Part shown: piece by piece, positions 1 to 6,365 of the stretch
Position numbering within the stretch: position 1 is the stretch's first letter
Layout of the letters: each line of letters begins with the position of its first letter
Source: Oscillospiraceae bacterium
GTDB taxonomy: Bacteria > Bacillota > Clostridia > Oscillospirales > Oscillospiraceae
NCBI GenBank assembly: GCA_016296635.1
Contig: JAEDIZ010000116.1
Span: 1-6,365 of the forward strand
DNA: 6,365 nucleotides
Direction of reading: 5' to 3'
The notes under the pieces: generated by a model
Database searches by the model: none
What the model was told of the DNA's origin: nothing
What the model saw: the letters and a program-made list of their open reading frames with translations, nothing else
Translations under genes and position numbers: made by a program

Positions 1-54
1 CAGAACAACTCTCAGAACAACTCTCAGAACAACTCTCAGAACAACTCTCAGAAC
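1..54. repeat. 12-bp in-frame tandem repeat (cagaacaactct), at least 4.5 copies
   Basis: Four copies of cagaacaactct are identical at every base (1-48), followed by a half copy (cagaac, 49-54) that decays into related but non-identical sequence. Each copy encodes QNNS. The array may start upstream of the window, so the true copy number is unknown. Identity at synonymous positions, against varied codons for similar residues just downstream (AGC, TCC and ACT for Ser/Thr, AAT as well as AAC for Asn), points to recent expansion by slippage or unequal exchange. Confidence 0.9.
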
Positions 55-102
55 AGCAGCCGCAACAGCACTCAGAATTCCCAGAACAGAAACTGCCGCT
101 AA
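1..102 (+). CDS. C-terminal tail of an unidentified Gln/Asn/Ser-rich protein (5' end outside window)
   Basis: An open frame runs from the first base to a TAA at 100-102 and gives 33 residues: four exact QNNS tetrapeptides, a degenerate fifth (QNSS), then RNSTQNSQNRNCR at the C-terminus. The composition is almost entirely Gln, Asn and Ser, with three Arg and a single Cys next to last. A hydrophilic, low-complexity tail like this is expected to be disordered. No catalytic motif, membrane segment or known domain is present in the visible part, so I cannot name the protein or its function. That it is a real coding end is supported by the in-frame repeat (unit length divisible by three), the stop codon, and a strong hairpin terminator starting 2 bp after the stop. 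The gene converges on addA and so is not part of that operon. I have a vague sense that short Asn/Gln-rich proteins ending in Cys-Arg occur in Clostridia, but cannot substantiate it here. Confidence 0.6.
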   Translation, partial: QNNSQNNSQNNSQNNSQNSSRNSTQNSQNRNCR

Positions 103-104
103 AA

Positions 105-134
105 GAAAACCCCCGCCATACGGCGGGGGTTTTC
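105..134. terminator. Bidirectional intrinsic terminator between convergent genes
   Basis: A perfect 13-bp inverted repeat pairs 105-117 (gaaaacccccgcc) with 122-134 (ggcgggggttttc) around a 4-nt loop (atac). The core is eight G-C pairs, flanked by four A-T pairs. On the plus strand the hairpin ends in TTTTC; on the minus strand it is followed by TTTTCTTTT, so it can terminate in both directions. It fills the gap between the plus-strand TAA (100-102) and the addA TAG (134-136), and the outermost base of the stem is the G of that TAG. Such shared terminators are usual between closely convergent bacterial genes. Confidence 0.92.
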
Positions 135-3100
135 TATCTGATCAGAACTTCTTTTCCGGCGGAGAAGAAATAAAGATAAATCTCTTTCACGGGGCAGTTG
201 AAGATTCTGCCGAGCGCAGAAGCGTATGCCTTTACCTGCGGTCTGTATTTATCTGCTATTTCATCCAGATCATTTTTGACGGTATCTGTTTTGTAATCGA
301 CGATCACAATACCGTCCTCTTCTTTCCAAAAACAGTCCACGACACCCTGCAGCATGATTTTCTCCTTCTGACAGTCCGGGAAAAAATCAGCTGAATCTTC
401 CATCACCGAGAATTTGAATTCGCGTCGCAGATCCTTTGCCTGCAGAATCCGCTTTCCAAAAGAGGACGCAAAAAGATTCTGTATACGGTCGAGATCAACC
501 GCCTCCGCCTGCACCTCAGTCAAAAACTGTTCCTCCACCAACCGATCCAGTTCCTGCCGGAGAAGCTCCTTCGAAACGCAGTTTTCATACCGCACATACT
601 GCATGAACAGATGATTGGCATTTCCCTTTTCCCGTCCCGAAAGTGATTTAGATGTACCGAAGTCAGGCTTTCGCCATTTCATCGTGTTCCGGTCAAAGGG
701 TATTTCTGCGTTCTCTGCCGCCTCATGATCAAGAATTCTCCCCTTGATCTGCGTTGCCGTCAACTTGGAAGGAACCGACCTGCAGGCTTCAAACAGATAT
801 GAATAGCCGATGGTCTGCTCTGCGTCTTCCTGCAGCGACTGCTCCGGCTGAATATCTGCAAATCTGACCGCAGAAACGGTTTTTTGCTCCCGCAGTTCCT
901 TTGCGCTCCATGCTTTGATTTTCCATACATCGTCATGCACAAAGCTAGAATCATTCGGCCCGGTCATAGCAAAGAGTTCTCCGGCCTCCGTTCGGCATAG
1001 CGCCGCCATCAGAATCCAATCTCCGAGACTTCTGGCTGATGCGCTGGTTTTTGGAGAAAGCGGCAGGGAAAGCGATTCATTCCATTTCTGCAGACGGCTC
1101 TGAAGCTTTGATGCACAATATGTCATGACCAGCATTTCCTTTGCTCTTGTCATGGCTACATACAGAACACGCAGTTCCTCGGCAACTGTCTGCAAGGTCT
1201 TTTTTCTTGCAATTGCGAGTCTTGCAATACTCGGATAATACACGCGGCATTTTTCATCCACTACATTGGTTCCGAAAAACATCTGCGCATCCGAAAGAAC
1301 ACCGGCCGTGTTATCCTGCAGATTCATCTGATGAGAAAGATCGGATAGGAAAACAATCGGGAATTCCATCCCCTTTGATCGGTGGATAGACATAATGCTG
1401 ACGCAATCGCGTTTTGAAGCAGACTCGGGTGGTTTCACCGAGCTGCCGCTTGCACGAAGGTTATCCAAATATGTGCAGAACTGCATAAGACTGCGGCTGC
1501 CGGATGTTTCAAAACTCTGTGCCAATTCAGAAAAAGCATGCAGATTTTCTGTCCGTACGCTGCCATCCGGCATAGAGGAAAATATGTCTTCGAGTCCGGT
1601 TTCCGAAATAACCGTATCCACCAGCTCCGCAACACCCATCTGACGGGAATTTCTTCGCATATTCCGAAGCCAGCTGAGAAAGCGCTGAAGCTTCTCTGTC
1701 GGATTCTGTACGGCAAGCAGGCAGGAATAATAGTCACCTGTTCTCTGCTGCGTACGGGGCTGCGCAAGTTCCTCCGGAGAGAACGCAAATACCGGACTTG
1801 CCATTGCTGTTATCAGCGGAATGTCCTGATGCGGGTTGTTGATGATCTGCAGAATAGCCGCAAGCACCTCTGCCTCCGTCGTATCTAAAATGCTTCCGCC
1901 CCGATCGGAAACAGAACGAAGACCCACATCCGAAAGTGCTTTCTGATATGCAGAAGCATAACTGCCCGGCGAACGCATCAGAATCACGAAATCTCCGGGT
2001 TCGGCGGGGCGAAGGGCTCCGTTCTCCGTGACCATCGTTTTTTCATCCAGCAAGGAACGGATTCTTTTGGCTACAAATCTCGCTTCTTCCTCCGATTTGT
2101 GGGTGTCTGCTTCATTTTCAGCTGTTTCGATATCCATATCAATGCAATGCAGTTCGACCTTCGGCTGCGGCATTTCGGGATACTCGGCGCCGGGAACGAG
2201 CATCTCATCCGGCCCATAGTTGAGCTCCACACTCTGTGCGTTCATCACGAGCGAAAAAACGTCATTGACCGCCTGCAGGATTTCCTTTCTGGAACGGAAA
2301 TTCTTTGAAAGAAGGATCTTTCGCGGCTCTGATTCATCCGCATTTTCATATCCAGGATAATGGGAATACTTATCCATGAAGATGCCGGGCTCTGCCATAC
2401 GGAAACGATAGATCGACTGCTTGACATCGCCCACCATAAACAGATTGTTTCCGTCTTTGGAAATGGATGTAAAGATACGCTCCTGCACTTCATTGGAATC
2501 CTGATACTCATCGACAAGGATTTCGCAGAATTGTTTGGAAATCTCTTTGGCTGTCGCAGTCGGCTGCGCATCTGTTTTTCTGCACAGCAAGCGCAGCGTT
2601 TCATGCTCAAGATCGGAGAAGTCCAATATCTTTCTGCGCCGTTTTTCCTGCGTATATGCCTTGTCAAATTCCCGAAGCAGCCGAATCAGCCCGCGCTGCG
2701 CAGAAGCACATTTCTGCAGATCTGCAAGTACACTGCAGCTATCTGCAGAAATGATTTTTCCTGCGTTCTTCAGTATTTCCTTCGCAGCATTGCGAAGCGA
2801 CTGTACGCGCTCCTTCAATTCAATATTTACGCAGTTTCTCGCCTGCGGAATTGTTCCGAAAGACAGTACCTTATTTTCAAAAGCCTCATTCCAGGTGCTG
2901 CTTGCAAGAAGCTTTTCCGTACATTCCAAATTCTGCTGCAAATGCGGCACATATTTATCTTGCAGAACATCATCTTCCGCGCAAAGCCGGATGGCCTGCC
3001 GCAGCGCATCGGCGGCATAGCCTGCTTCCCGATGCAGATCATCCAGCAAATAAGCTCCCCAAACGGTACTCTCCGCGCTGTCGCAGCCTTCGCAGCTGCA

Positions 3101-3703
3101 AGCATCTTCGCAGCTTTGCAGCCATTTCTCCGGATCGGGTCTGCAGCGCAGCGATTCATAAACCGGAATCACCAGTGCCTGCAGACGGCGGTCGTCGCGG
3201 CCGTAACCCAAATGATCGATCATAGACGCAAGCTCCGGCTCTTGCGCAGTCAACTCAAAAAACTCTGAAAGAAGTCTGTCCAGTACCTCCTGCTGCAGCA
3301 CTTCCGCGTCCAGCTGCTCTGCAACACGAAAATCAGACGGCAGATCCAACGCGGACGCATATGTGCGCAGCAAATTCGCGCAAAAAGCGTGAACGGTTGA
3401 TATATTGGCAAGCCAGATGCGTGTCAGCTGTCTTTGAAGGTGTCTGTTATCCGGATCTGCGGCAAGCCGTTCGGAAAGCTCCGCCATGATCTTTCCGCGA
3501 AGTTCAGCTGCTGCCGCGTTCGTATAGGTTATGATCAAAAAATCATCAATATTTTTCGGCGCATCCTTGTCGCAGACATAACGCATCAGCCTTTCCACAA
3601 GAACCTTTGTCTTGCCGGAACCTGCTGCCGCAGAAACAAGCAGCGCTCCGCCGCGGTTTTCTGTCGCAGCCTGCTGCTGCGCTGTCAGTTTCAATTCACC
3701 CAT
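134..3703 (-). CDS. addA: ATP-dependent helicase/nuclease subunit A (AddA)
   Basis: AddA is the motor subunit of the AddAB complex: a 3'-5' superfamily 1A helicase joined to a RecB-family nuclease. With AddB it unwinds and resects double-strand ends in the cytoplasm until a Chi site, leaving a 3' strand for RecA. The protein is 1189 aa, close to the B. subtilis length (about 1230). Visible motifs: Q motif LTAQQQAA (6-13); Walker A SAAAGSGKT (24-32, K31); Ia TYTNAAAAEL (59-68); Ic ISTVHAFC (101-108); II LVDEYQD (396-402); III VGDVKQSIYRFR (424-435); IV KNFRS (467-471); V SIHRSKGMEFP (772-782); VI LRVLYVAMTRAK (844-855). The C-terminal nuclease has H1031, GVVD (D1123), VDYKTD (D1136, K1138) and QVKAY (Q1156, Y1160), so both activities look intact. 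The start is ATG at 3701-3703, not the in-frame TTG at 3719-3721, because AAAGGAGG sits 7 nt upstream of the ATG. The stop is TAG. It overlaps addB by 8 bp and no separate promoter is evident. An odd feature is a cysteine cluster at 198-207. Alternatives such as PcrA/UvrD are excluded by the length and the nuclease domain. Confidence 0.97.
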   Translation of the reverse strand: MGELKLTAQQQAATENRGGALLVSAAAGSGKTKVLVERLMRYVCDKDAPKNIDDFLIITYTNAAAAELRGKIMAELSERLAADPDNRHLQRQLTRIWLANISTVHAFCANLLRTYASALDLPSDFRVAEQLDAEVLQQEVLDRLLSEFFELTAQEPELASMIDHLGYGRDDRRLQALVIPVYESLRCRPDPEKWLQSCEDACSCEGCDSAESTVWGAYLLDDLHREAGYAADALRQAIRLCAEDDVLQDKYVPHLQQNLECTEKLLASSTWNEAFENKVLSFGTIPQARNCVNIELKERVQSLRNAAKEILKNAGKIISADSCSVLADLQKCASAQRGLIRLLREFDKAYTQEKRRRKILDFSDLEHETLRLLCRKTDAQPTATAKEISKQFCEILVDEYQDSNEVQERIFTSISKDGNNLFMVGDVKQSIYRFRMAEPGIFMDKYSHYPGYENADESEPRKILLSKNFRSRKEILQAVNDVFSLVMNAQSVELNYGPDEMLVPGAEYPEMPQPKVELHCIDMDIETAENEADTHKSEEEARFVAKRIRSLLDEKTMVTENGALRPAEPGDFVILMRSPGSYASAYQKALSDVGLRSVSDRGGSILDTTEAEVLAAILQIINNPHQDIPLITAMASPVFAFSPEELAQPRTQQRTGDYYSCLLAVQNPTEKLQRFLSWLRNMRRNSRQMGVAELVDTVISETGLEDIFSSMPDGSVRTENLHAFSELAQSFETSGSRSLMQFCTYLDNLRASGSSVKPPESASKRDCVSIMSIHRSKGMEFPIVFLSDLSHQMNLQDNTAGVLSDAQMFFGTNVVDEKCRVYYPSIARLAIARKKTLQTVAEELRVLYVAMTRAKEMLVMTYCASKLQSRLQKWNESLSLPLSPKTSASARSLGDWILMAALCRTEAGELFAMTGPNDSSFVHDDVWKIKAWSAKELREQKTVSAVRFADIQPEQSLQEDAEQTIGYSYLFEACRSVPSKLTATQIKGRILDHEAAENAEIPFDRNTMKWRKPDFGTSKSLSGREKGNANHLFMQYVRYENCVSKELLRQELDRLVEEQFLTEVQAEAVDLDRIQNLFASSFGKRILQAKDLRREFKFSVMEDSADFFPDCQKEKIMLQGVVDCFWKEEDGIVIVDYKTDTVKNDLDEIADKYRPQVKAYASALGRIFNCPVKEIYLYFFSAGKEVLIR

Positions 3704-6365
3704 TGCGCTGCCTCCTTTCAATTTCCTCCCAAAAACGATCCGGTTTTACCGCACGGATATAGCGGTTTTCATGCAGGCAGAAATCTCGATGACACACCTG
3801 CTGATAATCACAATACTGGCAGCTGGAGCTTTGCGGCCCGCGAATGACCGGATTAGGCCCGACCAAACCCCGCAGCATATCATCCGTCATTTCCGCCACG
3901 CGGTCTGTGACGAAGCCGGAAAGCAGATCCATCTGCTCCTTCGATGCCAAGTCACCGACATACTCATCTTTCTTTATGGATACTGGAAGATATTCCGGTT
4001 TTTCGGAGTCTTCCATCGCAAGAAGCAGTTCCCGATCATCCCGCAATAGGCCCTTTCTTCTGCTCTGTTCGCGGTGAAGACGATCTGCCTCCGGTTGATC
4101 CGTGGAGTTTTCTACCCGAAGCATACTGTTCCTGCCGGGCACATACAGAACGCCTGCAGGTTCTGGATTCTTTCCGTATTTTTCCGTATCGGAACGCCGA
4201 ATCGCAAACAGATACAGCAGCATCTGCAGGCCTTCACCTAGCAGAATATCTGCATAATCAAAATCCTTATGCCCCGTTTTGTAGTCGATCACGCGGAAAT
4301 AGGTCGTTCCTTCCTTCTGATAGGTGTCCACTCTGTCTACCTTTCCGGAAAGAAGGCTCGTGCCGAGCTTACCCTCGATCTTGACCGGCGGAAGTCCGCC
4401 GTAGGCATCAAAGGAAAGTTCTTCATCCGCGGGAACAAATTTTGCTTTACGCAGTTCCCTTCCTACATCCATGACAATCCGGCGAACCTCTTCCATATTC
4501 CGGTAAAAGAGGTAAGAAAAGCGATGTCCCCTGCTTTCAAGATCCGGCAGGCACTTTTGTATGTATGCATCAACATGCCGCTGCGCAATCTGTTCGAGCG
4601 CCGTATCATCCGTTTCCAGAAAGCCGCCCTTTTCACAAACCTCGCGCACAGTACATTCCAGTACATAATGCACAAAGGTACCGAAAATCGGCGCATCAAA
4701 CTGTGCCTTTTTCCATGGCTTCGCCTTCAGACCGTAGTTCATAAAGAACGCAAATCGGCAGGCTGCAAACTGATCAATCTTGGACGCAGAAAGCGCCAAA
4801 GGCTGCCCGTACAGTCCCTTCACGGTCTGTATTTTTAGGGGTAGGAACGAATAGTTTCGTACCTCATCCAGCTTCTCAGCCTGCTTCTGAAGCGTCTGAG
4901 GCACCCAGTCTTCCTTATGCTGATTGCGCTGCAGCAGCCGGGACACAACCGAGGTAGCATTCGGCAGGAAAACCACTCGTTCGAGCTTTTGTTCCGGGCA
5001 GTTCGAGAAAAGGCGTCTGATCCTGCCGGCAAGCCATGCAGTCTGTTCGGAGCAGCAGACAAAATATAGCTTTCTCGTTGCGCCGGAAATGGCAGCATAC
5101 GCCCATCCAAGCTCGCGTTCGAGCTGCTGCTCCTGCGCAGGTGCAATCTGCAGGCCCATGGACAAAAGCTGCTGCCGCTCAGTATCAGAAAGAAGCCCCG
5201 CACTCAGCGTATATTCCGGCAGCTTCCCGTCCTCAGCACCGAGGATGATCAGATTTCTTACATTCGAATGACGCATCGACATGACCGGTCCGACCTGGAT
5301 CTCATCCACGCAGGCTGGGATCGTGCCGACCTGATAGCAGCCAAGCAGCAGTTTCATGATCTGAATGAACTGCTGCGCATCCATCCTGCTTTCTCCAAGC
5401 GTCCGGTACATCTGTTCCAGCGCCTCGATCAGGATCTCATACAACTGCGCAGTACGCTGCGCCTGCTGCGGCTTTCCTTCCGTCAGCAGCTGCGTTGTCT
5501 GCATATCCAGCGTATCGGAAAGCCCGATTCTTTCCAGAAAATCCGACAGCGCAGAAACGATGGATTTTACATTTTCTCCGCCATGCAGCGCTTTGTGCAG
5601 CATATCAAGCGGCGATATCGCAGCCTCGCGCCATGCTTCCAGCCGCAATAGCAGCGCCTTGTCCTGATCCTCCCATTCTTCGCCGTAGCCGCGTGGATGC
5701 ATTGTCCATTCCGACCGCCATAGTTTGCCGGAAATGGACCACAGATGCGCATACTGCTCTACGGCATCCACCGCGTTTTCATCGAGCATCGACCATGCGG
5801 ATTTCAAAAACTGCAGCACATCTTCATATTCAAACCGATCCGCCGCCTGCAGCGCGCAAAGAACCGCTGCCAATAACGGCTGCTGCAGAATATCCTCGCT
5901 GCCTGCATAATAGGCCGGCATACCGGCTCCTGCAAAAATCGATTTCAGCTTTGGTATGTATGACTGATCTGTAATCGCAATTGCAATATCGCGATACCGC
6001 TCGCCCTTTGCGGCAAGCTCCCGGACAGTTTTTGCAGCAAATCTGCATTCGTCATCCACCGTCGGCACATGCACAAAATGCACATCTTCCGTTTTCTTTT
6101 CAAAAACATGTGCATCTCTTGCAAACAATCCCTTCTGAATGCAGGCAAGCGCATCGCTTCGCGCATCAAAACAGTTTAACTTTACCATATTCACAGGGAC
6201 ATTCAGGCGATCTGCAGCCATGCGAATATGCCGCATCGTTTCATTGGCGCAGGAAAAGGCGCTGCTATGACTGCCGTCTGTCGTGACACTCAGCATCAGC
6301 TCATCGGATGTCTGCATCAGCGTCTGAACGATCTGCATCTGAATGCCGGTGAAATCGCTGAAGCC
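3696..6365 (-). CDS. addB: ATP-dependent helicase/nuclease subunit B (AddB), 5' end outside window
   Basis: AddB partners AddA in end resection; in studied AddAB enzymes its helicase-like half recognises Chi rather than driving unwinding, and its nuclease cuts the 5'-ended strand. 889 residues are visible, numbered here from the window edge; B. subtilis AddB is about 1166 aa, so roughly 250-300 residues including the Walker A region are probably missing. The frame is open to the edge and begins GFSDFTGIQ, matching the conserved AddB GFTGFTP-like segment, so the first internal ATG (6336-6338) is not the start. A UvrD-like C-terminal helicase segment shows ILGAEDGKLPE (374-384). The nuclease domain has FGTFVH (H566), GKVDRVD (D677), VIDYKTG (D694, K696) and GEGLQMLLY (Q714, Y718). 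It is bracketed by the iron-sulfur cysteines: C536 in FAACRFAFF and C849, C852, C858 in CQYCDYQQVC. All four ligands and the nuclease residues are present, so the protein looks functional. The TGA at 3696-3698 overlaps the addA start. The addB promoter must lie outside the window. Confidence 0.96.
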   Translation of the reverse strand, partial: GFSDFTGIQMQIVQTLMQTSDELMLSVTTDGSHSSAFSCANETMRHIRMAADRLNVPVNMVKLNCFDARSDALACIQKGLFARDAHVFEKKTEDVHFVHVPTVDDECRFAAKTVRELAAKGERYRDIAIAITDQSYIPKLKSIFAGAGMPAYYAGSEDILQQPLLAAVLCALQAADRFEYEDVLQFLKSAWSMLDENAVDAVEQYAHLWSISGKLWRSEWTMHPRGYGEEWEDQDKALLLRLEAWREAAISPLDMLHKALHGGENVKSIVSALSDFLERIGLSDTLDMQTTQLLTEGKPQQAQRTAQLYEILIEALEQMYRTLGESRMDAQQFIQIMKLLLGCYQVGTIPACVDEIQVGPVMSMRHSNVRNLIILGAEDGKLPEYTLSAGLLSDTERQQLLSMGLQIAPAQEQQLERELGWAYAAISGATRKLYFVCCSEQTAWLAGRIRRLFSNCPEQKLERVVFLPNATSVVSRLLQRNQHKEDWVPQTLQKQAEKLDEVRNYSFLPLKIQTVKGLYGQPLALSASKIDQFAACRFAFFMNYGLKAKPWKKAQFDAPIFGTFVHYVLECTVREVCEKGGFLETDDTALEQIAQRHVDAYIQKCLPDLESRGHRFSYLFYRNMEEVRRIVMDVGRELRKAKFVPADEELSFDAYGGLPPVKIEGKLGTSLLSGKVDRVDTYQKEGTTYFRVIDYKTGHKDFDYADILLGEGLQMLLYLFAIRRSDTEKYGKNPEPAGVLYVPGRNSMLRVENSTDQPEADRLHREQSRRKGLLRDDRELLLAMEDSEKPEYLPVSIKKDEYVGDLASKEQMDLLSGFVTDRVAEMTDDMLRGLVGPNPVIRGPQSSSCQYCDYQQVCHRDFCLHENRYIRAVKPDRFWEEIERRQRNG
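3711..3718 (-). promoter_or_regulatory. Shine-Dalgarno sequence for addA, inside the addB coding end
   Basis: On the minus strand AAAGGAGG lies at 3718-3711, separated by 7 nt (CAGCGCA) from the ATG at 3703. It is a near-perfect match to the anti-SD of Firmicute 16S rRNA and fixes the addA start. The same bases encode the Glu-Arg-Arg near the end of AddB, so ribosomes finishing addB pass over the site and then stop within 8 bp of the addA start. This arrangement favours translational coupling and matched amounts of the two subunits. Confidence 0.9.

Noticed and set aside
1..54. Short direct repeats as a CRISPR array or iteron set
   Set aside because: The 12-bp units are directly abutting with no spacers and stay in frame with a coding end. 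They are better explained as a coding microsatellite-like repeat.
2360..3268. 302-codon open frame on the plus strand
   Set aside because: It lies wholly antisense to addA, which carries continuous conserved helicase motifs in this region. The translation shows no recognisable domain. Long antisense frames are common opposite a biased coding strand.
3704..3721. Upstream TTG start for addA adding MKGGSA
   Set aside because: These codons are the Shine-Dalgarno sequence and spacer themselves. The ATG at 3703 has ideal spacing from AAAGGAGG, and MGELKLTAQQ fits the usual short N-terminus before the Q motif.
4269..4838. 189-codon open frame on the plus strand
   Set aside because: It is antisense to the AddB nuclease region, has no recognisable motif and no convincing ribosome-binding site; treated as a shadow.
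5495..5974. 159-codon plus-strand frame, and several 60-160 codon frames on both strands elsewhere
   Set aside because: All are nested in addA or addB in other frames, with low-quality composition (runs of Cys, Ser, Arg) typical of out-of-frame translation.
6336..6338. ATG as the start of addB
   Set aside because: The frame stays open to the window edge and the preceding residues (GFSDFTGIQ) match a conserved internal AddB segment. AddB is also about 1150 aa in this family, so the gene continues beyond the window.
134..6365. Possible novel defence or anti-phage system
   Set aside because: Both large genes have complete AddA and AddB signatures, including the AddB iron-sulfur cysteines and the canonical gene order. 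No accessory defence gene, mobile element or compositional break accompanies them.

Overview
The window holds the convergent ends of two transcription units. Nearly all of it (134 to 6365, minus strand) is the addB-addA gene pair. These encode the two subunits of AddAB, the ATP-dependent helicase/nuclease that processes double-strand DNA ends for RecA-dependent recombinational repair in most Firmicutes (the counterpart of RecBCD). addB is cut at its 5' end by the right edge of the window. addA is complete.

Layout from left to right: (1) 1-102, plus strand, the last 33 codons of an unidentified gene ending in a Gln/Asn/Ser tail, built partly from a perfect 12-bp tandem repeat; (2) 105-134, a strong hairpin in the 31-bp gap between the two convergent stop codons, with T-runs in both orientations, so probably a bidirectional terminator; (3) 134-3703, minus strand, addA (1189 aa) with all superfamily 1 helicase motifs and a C-terminal RecB-type nuclease; (4) 3696-6365, minus strand, addB (889 aa visible), including a nuclease domain and the four cysteines of the AddB iron-sulfur cluster. 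addB and addA overlap by 8 bp, and the addA ribosome-binding site lies inside the last codons of addB, so the two are co-transcribed and probably translationally coupled.

Organism: the addB-then-addA order, the AddAB rather than RecBCD type of enzyme, the strong AAAGGAGG Shine-Dalgarno sequence and the roughly balanced base composition suggest a Firmicute, most likely a Clostridia member of the Oscillospiraceae/Ruminococcaceae kind. This placement is an inference from protein style, not a search. No tRNA, rRNA, CRISPR array, insertion sequence, phage gene or origin is visible, and there is no gene-free stretch longer than about 30 bp.

I found no convincing novel system: the core is a standard housekeeping repair operon. 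The points most worth a second look are the recently expanded QNNS repeat tail, a small cysteine cluster in an AddA inter-motif region, and a marked excess of the palindrome CTGCAG that codon choice explains mostly but perhaps not wholly.
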